Shown piece by piece: positions 12,250 to 24,900 of a stretch of 64,000 bases of DNA. Numbering within the stretch: the stretch's first letter is position 1; each line of letters opens with the position of its first letter. The position numbers and the translations under genes were made by a program. The DNA comes from Yponomeuta sedellus (lineage: Eukaryota > Arthropoda > Insecta > Lepidoptera > Yponomeutidae), in assembly GCA_934045075.1 (NCBI GenBank), contig OW203723.1, forward strand, positions 19,204,035-19,268,034, read 5' to 3'. The notes below the pieces were generated by a model. The model had not been told where the DNA came from. It did no database searches and saw only the letters and a list, made by a program, of their open reading frames with translations.

Positions 12250-13560
12250 CTTATGTTTTTCTTTCTTTGTTTGAAGCCATTCCTAGTGAAAAACGCGAAT
12301 AATTCGCAAAGAATTGTACCGTAGTTTCACGTACTATATCATCGAGAAACAAGATTTTTTTTATCTTAAGTACCTGCACTATTGATTTGTTTACAATTTC
12401 GCCTGATTCTTATGAAACATAAGGGAGATATAGAACCTCTTTCATGTTACCAGATTAATAATAAATCTGTAATGTGGGACTCACTACATTATTCTATAAA
12501 ATACTCGATCCCCAGTCGCAAGATTGAAGGAAAATAAAATTTAAAAAATGTTCAACTATCATTAGTCTATCAAGTAGAAAATCTAAGTGATCTAGATCAA
12601 GTAAAACAAAAAGGAAAATAGGCATTGAATTGTTAACCTCCTCCTTTTTTGAAGTCGGCTAAAATGTTCCCGCAAACTCGTGAGGCGTTACACTGGTGTG
12701 ACGGTTTTGACCAGTATTATTGCATATTTATTGTTACATACTGACAACTGTGTCTACCATTATGATAGTTAATATTTTTTGCTATAATTATAAGGACATT
12801 GACCGCGTTTTGTGTCGCTTTACGCATTTTTTGTCCGTCGTTGTATCTAATGACTGTTTTAGTTTTATGGATATACAGCGAGACTTTGAAATTGGTAGGA
12901 ATATTTTGAAGCATTGTTTTATTAATTTTTTAAAAATAATGGTAGGTATATAACTGCTGCAGGGATGTCAATGCTGCTACATATTTGGAACGTACTAGCT
13001 GGCAGTTTTTAGGGATACCATATCCCGATACATGAATTCTTTAAATAAAAAAAACTCAGGCTTCTAAACTGTGCAAATTTAGAAGCGAAAAATGTATTTT
13101 GTTTTTTTTTTTACGGAATACCATGAAGTCAATATATTGGTGCTTTTTATTCAAACATATTAAACCTACTTTCACTCATGTGCGAAACGCAGTTTTAATT
13201 TCGCGAGTCCTTTTGTGTATAATATTACATCTATAAGTAATTGATGTTATAAAAAAAATATCAAACTTTTTTTTATAATATCAGTTAACTATATGTTTGT
13301 AGGCGGTAATGTCTAGAATTTATCCGATTTCCCAAAATAGTTCACTAATATTTAGAATGGACCTTCAGGCTATAGGCTAATCCGTCATCCACGCATACGC
13401 AGTCGCCGGCACTTTTGGTTGTTTATAAATTTAGGATTTTCTTGCAATAAGTAATTTAATTTAATTTTACTTTATTGGTGAGTATAACAGGTAACAGTCA
13501 ATCAATAACATACACAATAATAGGCCAGTGAAGATCCAGAATGTCACCCAAAGCATACAC
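12250..13560. other. Intergenic, no gene recognised
   Basis: Very AT-rich. Overlapping open frames on both strands at 12717-12953 are low-complexity and carry no signal peptide, domain or splice support. Confidence 0.6.
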
Positions 13561-13562
13561 AT

Positions 13563-13821
13563 ACAGTCTATTTATTCTTACTTGTCCAATTTAGTAAACA
13601 AGATTCTACCCTTAAACTGTGACTTTTTAGTCCAAAACTGCCATATTTCCATAAATGAAGTAACCTGGAACACTCTTTTAGATAACACGCTGCCAATTTT
13701 ATAAACATAGTTCATGATAGTTCATGAATTTGCGAGAAAATGTCTAGTTTAGGTATCTAATCTCAATTTTAAGGTTAGAATCTTGTTTACTAAATTGGAC
13801 AAGTAAGAATAAATAGACTGT
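13563..13821 (+). mobile_element. MITE (ACAGTCTATTTATTC family), complete
   Basis: About 45-bp terminal inverted repeats and flanking TA on each side. Internal words AACACTCTTTTAGATAACAC and GCTGCCAATTTTATAAAC are shared by all copies. Confidence 0.85.
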
Positions 13822-13975
13822 ACGTAAGATGTAAAGAAGCTTACAAAACAAAAGGCCAATTAAGCTCACAGAAATAATAGCAAATAAATACAACAACATT
13901 AATTGATGATGCCTTATTGATATTTAGGTACCCCCAATCGAAATTGTACTCGTAGTACAAAATAATTATAGAAGA

Positions 13976-14040
13976 CTAGCTGGTGCCCGCCACTTCGTCT
14001 GCCCAGGATTAGTATTTCGAGTAGGTACTAGGTACCTTAT
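13976..14040 (-). mobile_element. Helitron 3'-end fragment
   Basis: Minus strand ends GGGCACCAGCTAG|T, preceded by CAGACGAAGTGGC, a degenerate version of the Helitron terminus at 35880. No 5' end was seen. Confidence 0.5.
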
Positions 14041-14167
14041 ATTAGCGTGGCATACAAAAGAACTAACATTGTGACATTGAATTATCACGTACATATTTTT
14101 TGGGTCGCATTTGATAAATATCACACACCACCAAATATCATATCATATCATTTCTTCAATATATCTC

Positions 14168-14232
14168 ATAATATTCTAGTGTGGGGCCAGAAGCAATGTA
14201 TGTGCCTGTATGTAAATGTTATGTTATGTTAA
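14168..14232 (+). mobile_element. SINE 3' tail (GACCTCTGTGGCG family)
   Basis: CTAGTGTGGGGCCAGAAGC and the GTATGTAAATGTTATG tail only. Confidence 0.6.
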
Positions 14233-16260
14233 ATTGTAGCCTAATGTGTTATTCTGATGTATAAGCTATATTATTGTACAGTTTCATTAAAATCCATTCA
14301 GTAGTTTTTATGTCAAAGAGTAACAAGCATCCATCCATACATAAAAACTTTCGCGTTTATAATATTAGAGGATGTATGTCGGACTGCCTGGGGCTGTCCG
14401 GGGGCACGATCGCGGAAAAGCGCGGAGCACGACTTTGGCTTCATGTTATCTTCGTTGTTGAGTCAGCTCATGAAAGGGCCACGTCGACTTAATTGTTGGC
14501 GGTGAGCTTAGCCGGACTTTTTGCTGCGGCTTTTAATGGGGAACGTGCCTCAAAATTGGACTGGAGTGACGTTGCCTTTATGCGATGGAATACATAACAA
14601 AAAAACTATCGGTACGTGTCGGTATCTCTTATAGGTTTAAAAAAATGCAATAAGTTAATAATTAAATCTTAAGAGGGTCCAATCGCGATTTTTTTACTCA
14701 GTAAGCTTATCTTACTTCTAGGCGTTAAAGGGCCAATTCATTTATAGTATATGAGCGTAAAAAACAATTATTGCCCTGGATATGTCGACACATAAAAAAC
14801 TTTTTTACGACATATTCCAAATACATCTGAATAACTTTTACATGTTAAGGCATCTTTAGAGACATGCTGATGTTATGATTTACGATTTTCGACTTTTTTT
14901 TGTGCCACGTGACTGGAATAAATTTTTGACAGGTGTTATAATATGAACAGTAATAATTGTAAAGAGAAATATTGACATCATAAATGTCGCTTTTTATTAT
15001 TTCTTTACATGCCGTCTCAAATAAGACCAAAATATTTTCTTATGCAAATTCTCTACTGTAAGTAGTCGGTGAGCTTAGCCAAACTTTTTTGCTGCGGCTT
15101 TTAATTGGCTGTTTTAGAATAAAGCTTTGTTTTTAATCTTGGATCTTTCTTTGTAGGTTTTTTCTAAGCCGCTTTGTAATTGCTTTAAAGAGCCTTTGTC
15201 TCTTTTTATTATGTTGTCATTGTTCTTATATTCTTCTTTCTATTGAAAGTTTTTTTTGATTCTTTGAAACCTATTGCAGATTTTCAAGTTTTAGCCAGTT
15301 CATTTTTAATGTGGAAAAATCCGACTGAGTGCGATTCACCATCGCGCAGCGAAATTTCCGTACCACCGTAAGTATTACATTATAAAGTAATCAACTAATA
15401 TTCTTTTTCCATTCAATTCGGCACTTTTATCGGGGACCCAACTCAGACTTGTTTTTCGACTACAGGGAGAGCAAATTTGATATTCATTACATTATCGTGG
15501 TACAAATTCGCGGGCAAAAGATATATTTGTCTGTAAACTGACTACGTATTACGGATTAGGAGATAAAGCGGGCTTAATTTTTAATAAGACCGACAAAAGC
15601 TTAGAAATAGGGTCCGTTGGCAAACCGCGTGTGACTGAAACTGATGGAGTAGTTTTCGAAATCTTCCGGGAGGTTCGAAAAATACTCCATCAGTTTCATT
15701 CTCAATGTCAATGGCTGGTAAGCCCATACGAACATAATTTGGCTCTACTAACATTTACCAATCGCGGATAATCGCACGTTTTGGGGAAGTTGCGAAAAGT
15801 AGGTGCGTGTCGAGTTTCGACCTTAATGCGAGTCTTTTTTTATCTTTCGAAAGATTTTTAATATTAAGAACCAAAGCTTTTAGAAGACTGAAACAATAAT
15901 TTTCGTCAAAAACCGTTATCCACTACCTTATAAGTTATCGGCTGGCGACATTTTTGCGATGTCGTCCGTAACTTTAATTAAGTGCGAGCCGTGCACTTAA
16001 TTGAAGTAACGGTTAAGTCAGCTATGTAAAAGGTTGTTGGTGTTGCCGAACTTAGGTACTACGATTATAATAAAATAACAAGAACTTTAGAAGCTTTTGA
16101 GATTTACATAATAAGAGACTACCAAAGCGTTGTCTAAGTATTTTGCATATGTATTAATAACTATGTAAACTAAACAAATTAGTTAATATTTAGATTGGTA
16201 GCTCAAATTTAGCTAGCTAACAACCCAATCAATTAAATACCTTAGGTACTATTAAGACCA
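14233..16260. other. Region downstream of gene E exon, mostly unassigned
   Basis: Two copies of a GGTGAGCTTAGCC..GCTGCGGCTTTTAAT repeat (14500 and 15068), a 25-bp-arm inverted repeat at 15636-15698 and a smaller one at 15966-16010. It should contain or lead to the rest of gene E, but no confident exon was seen. Confidence 0.5.
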
Positions 16261-16266
16261 ACTTAC

Positions 16267-16317
16267 CAACAACAACACAGAGCACTACACACAACAAGAC
16301 GGCCGACTTAAACATGG
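16267..16317 (-). CDS. Gene E, signal-peptide exon only (incomplete gene)
   Basis: A 51-nt exon flanked by a strong acceptor (TTTTTTTGTAACCAG) and a consensus donor G|GTAAGT. It carries ATG at 16315 and encodes MFKSAVLLCVVLCVVV plus one base of the next codon (phase 1). This is a textbook signal-peptide exon, as found in many insect cuticle and secreted-protein genes. The acceptor just before the ATG implies a separate untranslated first exon, probably in the GC-rich block at 16370-16500. The rest of the gene was not found with confidence. One weak candidate continuation is 15634-15549 (phase 1, 27 codons to a TAA). Otherwise the gene may continue beyond the window start. Confidence 0.5.
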
Positions 16318-16369
16318 CTGGTTACAAAAAAACACAAATAAAAGGAACAATTAAAAAGAAAAGGCGATG

Positions 16370-16505
16370 TGTTCGATCGAGGCGCGGGCGTCGAATGCAG
16401 GCCGGCGAGTGATGCGCGGACGCACCGGGGCGGGTTAAGACGCCGAAGCTTCGCCACCGGTCACCGCCCGCCCGCCGCCGCCGCCGGCGCAGATAGCGAG
16501 TCACT
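16370..16505. promoter_or_regulatory. GC-rich island upstream of gene E
   Basis: A block of about 130 bp with roughly three-quarters G+C and many CpG dinucleotides, including a CCG-repeat run near 16475. It stands in strong contrast to the AT-rich surroundings and sits just upstream of the gene E start exon. It is best read as a promoter or untranslated first exon. The Arg-rich translation of this block in another frame is not a gene. Confidence 0.45.
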
Positions 16506-17089
16506 TAGCTAGCTTATGGTCGATCGAGCGTACCCACTAGTACACAACACATGGATATTTGCACTGGGAAATCGACTCTCTGTTTGCGATAAGTGAGAGC
16601 GGTCCAAGGTACAACGGTAAAGGTTGACAATCCGCTGTGCGCACGATAGCGGGCCGACCACTCATTGATTGCGATTTGCATCAACACCTTGTAACGGTGC
16701 AAACTTTTTTTCGATTTCTATCATGCTATAAGTTTAAAATTATTTACTTCATTCATTCTAGATTTCTCTTGGATTTTCTGTTGTCACTTCACCTTTAGAC
16801 GGAAAGGCAAAGGGTAAAAATTATCCACATTTTTTCCTACCTTAATATGATCACTTTATATGTACAGTTTTTAAAATAAATACAGTGTTATTGAAGTCAT
16901 ACATGTTTTAATATTATTTATTAGAAGCACCCTTTCAACCTTAAACTTAAAAAAATTAAATAAAACTAAAGAATTCCAAAATAGCTCAAACATATATCAT
17001 CACACGTCTGTCGCGACTTTCATACCATTGACATTCTCGGAATATTATCGGACATGACACCGTATTTTTATACAGGTACCATAGCGCCC

Positions 17090-17240
17090 TGATGTATTTA
17101 GATATCAACCCCTGTATGTCCCTACTGCTGGGGCACGGGACACATACTCCACCACGGGGGCCAAGTCCGGGTTGGTAGAGGATTGTAAAACAGTGGCCGC
17201 GGGCCTTACTGTCAGAAGTCATCAAGCCGCCCATAAGGCT
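17090..17240 (-). mobile_element. 5S-derived SINE 3' part, minus
   Basis: GCCAAGTCCGGGTTGGTAGA and GGGCCTTACTGTCAGAAGTC; partly scrambled. A short piece of the same family (GGCTTGACGTGCCTTGCG) lies at 17783-17822. Confidence 0.55.
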
Positions 17241-17872
17241 GGGCGCATGCTGAGACGCAGGCGACGCAGCACAGGGCAACACAGTTCAGTACAGGGCAGG
17301 GCAGAGGCAGACATAGGCCCCCACCGCATGCTGCGAAGCAACTATTCGCTCCATTCCTTGGCAATTCTCACCCATAATAGGGTGAATCTACACAAATTGT
17401 CGTCGTCATTGTCCTTGGAAGTGTCACACTTATTATGTTGTCAGTGCAACAGTTGTTAGAGATATTTTTATTTCTATATTAGTTGGAGTTGACTGACAAA
17501 CTTACATACTAAAACGACAATAACTGTATTCTTAGTACATTTCTGTTGTGCTGAGAACTGTGAGAGATTAATGAGAACAGTGACGAATTAGCGACAATTC
17601 GTGTAGATCCACCCAATAACTCTTTCAATGTCTTTTTTGAATAGTCTGGATGATTCGTATCATAGTTAAACAAGGTTCACAGCGAATTAATTCAATTAAA
17701 TGTTCTGTCATTACAATAAAATTGTTACTAAACACGTCTCGACGTGCACGCGCAGTGCGTGTTGCATAACGACTCGCATTACATGACAGCCGGCCCAACG
17801 GCTTGACGTGCCTTGCGAAGCACATTTATTTGAAATAAATTAATTTAATTAACAGTTTAAGGCGTCTATGTT

Positions 17873-18918
17873 ATTAAAACGGTTTTTACACGGATTTCAC
17901 TCGTTTATTATATTTTTTTACAATTTTCCAACGTTTCGGCACTTTTACAGGTGCCGTGGTCTCGGATGACTGAGGTGGTAGGCGTCTTTTTGAAAGCATT
18001 ATCTGTTAGTTTACTACCCTCGGCAAAAATTACAAAAGTTAATTATGAAGTTACGTTCCAAAATAGGTAAATCATTTATTTTATATAAAGTCAACAATAT
18101 TGATTATTAGTAATTGAAGTTAAAAATTAAATTTATAAAACCAATTATTTTACATGAACTAAAAATATTGATTATTAATTGAAATTAAAATTGACTCTAC
18201 AGTCACACTTTAAGCAAGGGGATCTCATGCACTTAAGCACTGGTTCCCATGCTGCCGGTATATTCCAACCACGATCTCTATTGAAATTTGGATGCCGGCG
18301 GCTCTCTATTGCCTCGCGTATCACTCTAGGGAAGAAACGGTCTTCTTGGGCTAGAATTTTAACTTTATCAAAATGTATAAAGTGGTTGGTACCGCTAAGT
18401 GTATGTTCGCTGACTGCAGATCTATCAGAGCGCTTATGTTTCACGTCCGCGATATGTTCCTTCACCCGTTCAGCTATGGTACGCTTGGTTTGACCAATGT
18501 ATGAGGAACCACATTCACAGTCAAGCTTGTACACTCCTGCCTCTTGTAAGGGTATCCTGTGCTTGACACTTCGCATGAATTGGTGTATCTTTCTTGGCGG
18601 CTTGTAGATGGTTCTGATTGAAGCGCGTTTCAAAATACTCCCAATGTTGTCAGTCACACCTCTCACGAAAGGCAGGTAGGCTGGAACTCGCTCGACTGTG
18701 TCCGGTTTGACACATCCTCCGCGACGGACACGCGGAACTTTCAGCTTGTTTGCACGAAGTACTCGTTTCACATGCTGGAGTTCCGCAGGTAGATGGTCCT
18801 TGACGCAGATTCGGTGAGCCCTCTGTAACAGAGATTTTCCAACGGTAGACAACTGACACGGGTGATGGTGAGATTCACCGTTTAGGTACCTATCAGTATG
18901 GGTCTTTTTCCTATAAAT
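17873..18918 (-). mobile_element. Penelope-like retroelement, 5'-truncated, GIY-YIG endonuclease intact
   Basis: Open frame 18918-18175 on the minus strand. It starts in the terminal part of the reverse transcriptase domain (YRKKTHTDRYLNGES, typical of Penelope-like elements). It continues through the linker to a GIY-YIG endonuclease: GVYKLDCECGSSYIGQTKR, with conserved Arg after YIG and the catalytic-type Glu in REAIESRRHPNFNRDRGW. The frame is blocked upstream by TAG at 18921-18919, so the reverse transcriptase core is missing. The ATG-like start used by simple ORF callers inside this frame (TTG at 18852) is not a real start. The 3' tail at 17873-17985 contains GCCGAAACGTTGG and AATAAACGAG, and the same tail recurs at 63425-63528. 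The frame has no internal stop over 246 codons, suggesting a fairly recent insertion. Immobile by itself. Confidence 0.88.
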
Positions 18919-19040
18919 CTATGTTACTGACCGAAATTCATCTACTCTTTTCCCGTAAACAACGAGTCGCGTCCATTATCGTTAAGCGGTTCTACGTCCT
19001 AACGTTCAACAACAATAATTCTATTAATTCATATTAACTT

Positions 19041-19275
19041 TAAAAACCTATTTAGAGGCTAAAAATTTCACCCATGCCGGGATTCGAACCCGCAACCTCT
19101 GGCTATCCGTACCAGCGCTCTACCAATTGAGCCAATGGGCGACTCACGGCATCAGTGAAATTTTGAACCTCTGTACAATATTCTCTGTATTACGTACAGG
19201 CATGGGTGAAATTTTTAGCCTCTAAATAGGTTTTTAAATTTGTTTCCTTAGCACGGGTTAGTGCATTAAAAATAA
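19041..19275 (-). mobile_element. tRNA-like SINE, minus copy joined to a plus-strand tail
   Basis: 19041-19199 is a nearly full minus-strand copy (ACCAATTGAGCCAATGGGCG). It is directly followed at 19200-19275 by the plus-strand tail of the same family (GCATGGGTGAAATTTTTAGC onward), giving a back-to-back inverted arrangement. Confidence 0.7.
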
Positions 19276-19329
19276 AAATAGTGTATTCATATTAACTGTT
19301 AATTCCATAATAACATGTGTAGAACGCTG

Positions 19330-19545
19330 GGTTCATATTCGAGAGGTCCTGGGTTCGAACGTTCCTTTTCTAAGATATACATTTGTGAAGTTATAGCAAT
19401 ACCACTCGCTAACTGTGATTGAAACATCGTGAGGAAACCTGAGTGCCCGAGAAATTTTCAATTCGCGGTGAACACTCGTGGTGGCTAAACCGGGCACAGG
19501 CCTTCTCTCAACGGGAGACATTATCTCCCGATGCCTCTGATGAAA
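19330..19545 (+). mobile_element. tRNA-derived SINE (CATCGTGAGGAAACC family)
   Basis: GTCCTGGGTTCGAAC, CACTCGCTAACTGTGATTG, CATCGTGAGGAAACCTGAG; tail with GCACAGGCCTTCTCTC. Confidence 0.7.
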
Positions 19546-20972
19546 GGAATCCTGGTCCATAGTTACTTTGTAGGACCTTACCGCTGCTCTAAAATAGAAT
19601 TAACATAAGTAGAAATTTATTCAGCCGCAGTTTGTCAAAAGTAGCCATCAACCTGGTATTGCTTGAAAGGACAGTTTTAGTTCATCAAAAGATACACACA
19701 GTTACAGTTTACAGATAGATTTCAAAGTGTAGAGTCTCAAGATGACGTTATGCCAAGTGTCGTTACATCACCAAGGCATTGTGCGTTGGTCCAAGGACAG
19801 GCCAAGGCCGACCAGGGCCGAGTCTAGCGACCCGGAGAGCGATGACACTGGACATCGGAAATGAAATAAAATGAAGAGGTTTTATTCAAAGTAGCGCAGA
19901 AACTGCGGCTTAATGAACATTACAATTCAAAGTAGGCACTTCAAAATCTAGATCATTTTAGAGAAAAAAATTGACAACAAAACTCCAAACTTAGTCTTTT
20001 CAAAGTCCTTAATTAACAGAGTTTGCATAATTATTATAAATAAAACTCATGCATGTCATCTAACTAATCCTTTTTGTTATACTCGTAGTAGCTCTTTTGG
20101 CACAAAGTGTACTTAACATTAAAATAGTGGGAACAAAAGTTTATGTTTATTTCTAGTATTTACATTGTGTCGGCTCCTAAAGTGTTAAAGTTGGTGGATC
20201 TTTAAAACAAGCATAAACCAAATAAGTACAATTTATCACCTATACACCCTATTTATGATTGAACAGTAGGATTAGTGTCAGAGTCTGCTGACCGCTTGAT
20301 TGCAGTATTTACGAACGCAGTTTCAATAGAGACGCAAAGGTGAAGGACTGTTTTCCTACGTAGGTACATTATATTATCAGCATAATGTACTTAATTATTT
20401 ACGGTTACTTATTGTTAACTGCACTTAGGTCAGTATCTTGTTAATTCCGTAGAGTGATATACTCAATATAAAATAGAGAAAACATCGTTAAAATACCGAG
20501 ACGTGTCTAGGTTTTTTGATTGTCCTGCTTCATTAAACGTCCGTTTTTAAATTCGATGCAAAAAATGAGGCAATGTTACTATTATAAAATCTACAGTTGA
20601 ATTCTGTAGAATGTTTTTTACCGTAAAAAAGTAGACTCTTGTGACCAAAAACCTATCATTGTGTCTATTTTGTACCGTGATGTTGCGGTTTTGAAGAGTA
20701 CTATGTTTCTCGTGTTCTACCACCCTGCTACATTTTGGAGCCACCATGTTTCTCGGATTACATGCCCTAGAGTCTAATACTTTAGTTTTTCAACAGAAAA
20801 TATAAGGAAGAAAGTGGTAGTTATAAATAAGCCTCAATTTGGTAGTCTACCGGTTTATAGTATAACCCATAAATAGGCATCTCACGCGAATAAGATCGAA
20901 TCGCGTGAGGCGCCGAGTTAAGTAGCACGGGTTTTACCATTGAAATGCGATTGATTACCAGACTACCCATAA

Positions 20973-21047
20973 ATATGATTATTATATTATAATAATCATA
21001 TAAATAAATATGATTATTATATTATAATAATCATATTTATATGATTA
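20973..21047. repeat. Tandem AT palindromes
   Basis: ATGATTATTATATTATAATA followed by ATCAT occurs twice in tandem, each copy self-complementary. Potential cruciform sequence; no gene. Confidence 0.6.
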
Positions 21048-21490
21048 TTGAACAACTATGCATTTTAGGGACTCATCCCCCAGGTCTCCGTCGTCGCTTT
21101 GTAGAATGAACACCTGACTAACTTGCTGTCAATATTACTTACTAACACTGAACTCATATCGTTTTACAACATAATAAATAACTAAGCTCTCACTGAGTAA
21201 TCTAGGAGTTAGTGCAGTATACCTTCATTATTTATGACTTGGATGTTTACCTCACCGGTGGCTACTCTACAATAGCTCCTATTGTCAAAGGCACAAATAA
21301 GAAAATCGAAACGCAATGCGATGCACAGCAAAGCGAATCAAGTATTGCGCTTTGACTGCGCTTATCTTCAAAGAAACCGAATTATACGACCCACAATTGA
21401 CCCATCTGACCCATACTAGATAGCGGAGTTGAGCGAGCCAAATGAGACTTATGAATTGCACAGAACAGATAATAAGTCTAAGGCCGGATC

Positions 21491-21583
21491 CTTTACGCTT
21501 TGACTACTACGGTGGTCATGCGGGAATTTACGCTTGATCTTCACGATAGGGTTAACGGGTTTGATTCTTAGAGGAAGTTGCCG
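21491..21583 (-). other. Coding-like island, unrecognised
   Basis: A 29-codon frame (RQLPLRIKPVNPIVKIKRKF, then PHDHRSSQS) is bounded by TTTATAG| on the 5' side and a GTAAAG donor-like site. Base composition is richer than the flanks. It could be a lone exon or a repeat remnant; no family was recognised. Confidence 0.2.
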
Positions 21584-21666
21584 CTATAAACTTTAAATTA
21601 TACAAAATGCCCCTAGTACGGGAGTTTTTCCCAGCTAGAGTTGCCTACGTTATAATATTTTAGAAA

Positions 21667-21745
21667 TCTAGTTAGAGGCTAAAAATTCCACCCATGCCGG
21701 GACTCGAACCCGCGACCTCTGGCTAACCGTGCTAGCCTACGTACT
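21667..21745 (-). mobile_element. tRNA-like SINE fragment
   Basis: Tail plus B-box-like part (GGGACTCGAACCCGCGACC) of the CCTCTAAATAGG family; the 5' half is missing. Confidence 0.65.
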
Positions 21746-21999
21746 TTATAATAAGCAACTTTTTATCTTAATTCCACGCCAGTGAATTCGCGGACACAGG
21801 TAGTTTATTCATTATTTCCATTACACGTCTATTTGTTAAAGTAAATGTGCCGAATCTATAATAATAAACAATTACAGGTATCAATTTAGTAATAACTGTG
21901 TAATCATTGAAACAATTAAAGCAATATTTACAAAACTTAACCTCCCTCCAACATTAAACATTCCCCACTTGACCTAAATCTTGGCCTTCGATATACTAG

Positions 22000-24900
22000 T
22001 ATGTAAGTTAACTGAACATAATCAAGAAAAAAAAATGCAAACAAGACGTACCGGACACCTCAAATACATACTCAGGTTTCCTCACGACGTTTTCCTTAAC
22101 AGTTCGCGTTATGCCCAGTTACGTTATTAAAGTTACTAACTATCAGCGTTAAGCCCACTTATGGTTAGCTGTCCCACTGCTGTACCGGCCTTGCCCTCCT
22201 TAGGCCTTGGAGAAGCCAAGAAACCACTTCTTTTTGCCCTTTCAGAAACGTTGCACGTAAAAAATCGGTGATGAAGAAAACAGTTGCAACGCATTCTTTT
22301 TACCGTTTATGTGTACAATAATTGTAGTGAAAGGTTGTAACTTACAACTGAAAGCAGCAGAGTAGGTAATAAACTCTGCTTCGATAGTTTATGATGGAGA
22401 AACGGCTAGAAACGGGATTGGTGCAGTCAGTGCAGGCTGCACAATCTTTGTCTGGTCTTATAAAATGCACATTATAGTGGTTCAAACCGGTTCTAAGAAA
22501 AGCGATTATAACTGGTTATGGACGAGATTGGCTGGCGACCGAGAGGGTTAACTGGAAGGAGGTTTGGCAGGGAAAAGACCTAAGCCCAGTAGTAGGGTCT
22601 TTTCAGGGGAAAGAGGATTGAATATATCACTTGTTTCAAAACCTAATCGACAAGCTATAAAGGTTTGTAGTGTAATTTGTAGAGCGCGGAGAAAACGGTT
22701 TTAGACGAAATTCAACCGTTTCTAGCTGTCTTTTTTAACTTGTACAAATTGCATGTAAAAAAAAACAATAGTTGTTACCAGAAAATTATGCGCAATCATT
22801 TGTGTATTTACAACAAAACAGAAGATATCCTATTTTATTTTGACTAGCGCTTTATATTTTTCATTAGCCTTTACTTATTTTTTTTAAATAGGTACTGACT
22901 GAAAACCAGCGCTGAGAGCTCAGACGCTCAGTAAAATGCTGAGTCAGCTGCCTTTTGCAGCAACGGAAACATACCGCGACAAAACTGCTGAAATTGTGTT
23001 TACTACCTTACCTTTTGATTTTCTCCGTTAAGTTTGTTTTTGGTAGGTGTTTTATGTGTGTGACTGTTGAATGCAAAATGTTTCCAATTCCTTCTCTTTC
23101 TGAATCTTTTAGTGTATAGCATAGTCGACAGCAGCAACCTTTGCACGCACGTACTCTACTCAGTTACGTTACGGGCGAGTTTACAACAAAAATGTAAATG
23201 TTGACCTGCTGTCCAATGTAGTCTTTGTAATGGCGTACCCTACGACTCGCTAACTGTGAAGGAAATCATCGTGAGGAAATCTGAGTGTACGGCGCAGATT
23301 GGTTAGACACCAATAATCGTGGGGTAATACAACTGGGCACTAAGCGTGGGCAAGTTTTGTCAGACTTCTAATAAATATTTAGACTCCGAGCACGATTGGT
23401 CAGTTTTGCTAGCAAACCTAGGATTTCGTAGGCTTAGTAGTAGTAGTACTACTATTACTACTACAGTCGACAGCAAACTACTTTTACACTTTTATTGCAA
23501 AGGCGTCCTTACCGTTACTGAATAGAGTATGTAAAGTTTGAGTTCAATGTGTGAGGTAGGAACAAGACGTTTCACACCCTTGGTTAAGAATCATGTTCAT
23601 CGAAAGAAAAGTTTTGATTGAGGCTAGACGTTGACAGATTTGACCTTGCTTCGCAACTGGGTCATACCTAGTTGATTGCATCCGCCTATGGGTCAAGATC
23701 GGGGACGGCTTCCTATCAGAAAACCAAGCACGGTTAGCGCCAACGAGATGGGCGCATCGCAAACTATAGTAAATGTTCGCCACGCTTGGCAGGCAGGTTG
23801 GCGATCGCAGTATGCGGTCGGAACCTCAGCAAGACCACAGATTAGATAATAGTTACTACGTAAACTGGTAAGGTTACGTAAACAGGTTACTGGTAAGACG
23901 CTGCTGCCCGTCTCCTGGTGATTTCTTAATCTTTAGTCGCCTTTTAAGACATCCATGGAAGGAGATGGAGAGACGCATTTCATTTCATTAAAAGGCTTCA
24001 TCATCTTATTATCAAAAGGTCTTGGTTTTGTGCCCAAAAACATCTAGACATCAAATTGGGCTGGCAAAAATCGTTCACTATTAAGAGTTATTGTAACCAA
24101 ATGGTTACAATCTCGCACCACTTTTCCAACCTTTTGCAGTCGTCCATTGCTTCTCACAGAAAACCTTCCAAGCTTAGGTCTAGCACTCCTGGGATATATT
24201 TAAAAACATATTGTGAAGATATTCATCCCTGAATTGGTCTCTTATTAGTAACGTATCACGTAGAATCACTGGCAGCATGCTCCCGACCTATGTTCAATTG
24301 ATTAGAACTTTAATCGATTTCCGCTAAAAGCAGCCGTTTTTGGCGGAAAGTGATTAAATTCATTGGTTGTTGATTCTAGGTTCTAGACTGTAGGTTCTTA
24401 AAATAGTTGTCACAGGATTTCTCATGTTCACTTTGAAATAAAAACGTGTCGAAAAAAAAACATTACTTGTGTTTTACACAAATTATGATTTTTTTTCGAT
24501 TGTTGGCGCTAGTTAGCACCCCGAAGCACCTTAAATAACTTGCTAACCCGACAAACGTCGTTTTGGCATATTACTTAAACTACGTTTTAAAATCTTTCCT
24601 GTTATTATACATTATATAAGTAAGATAAATAGCCTCATGTTTTCTAATACATGTATCTAGCGGCCAAAACCGTGGAAACATTGACAAAAAACTTGATAAA
24701 CTGCTGTTGAATTATACGTTTATAACTAGGCGCTAACAGCCATTACATTTATTGATTAATTCAACCTTGAACTCAGCGTTAAAATAGAATTAATTGTGTC
24801 TTAAAAATATTTATCTCTCTTCCTTTACGATGAGTCAGTGCATGAGTTTTTCAACAGGCTCTATAGACAGAACTCACTTGCCGTTGTTGCGGCATTTACC

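Noticed and set aside
16322..16504. 60-codon Arg-rich minus frame
   Set aside because: It starts at GTG in a GC-rich CCG-repeat block and runs into the acceptor of the gene E exon in another frame. Best explained as leader or promoter DNA.
17873..17985. Hammerhead ribozyme in the Penelope tail
   Set aside because: A small stem (GGCAC/GTGCC) followed by GAAAC is present, as in such ribozymes, but the required CUGAUGA-like core before the stem was not found.
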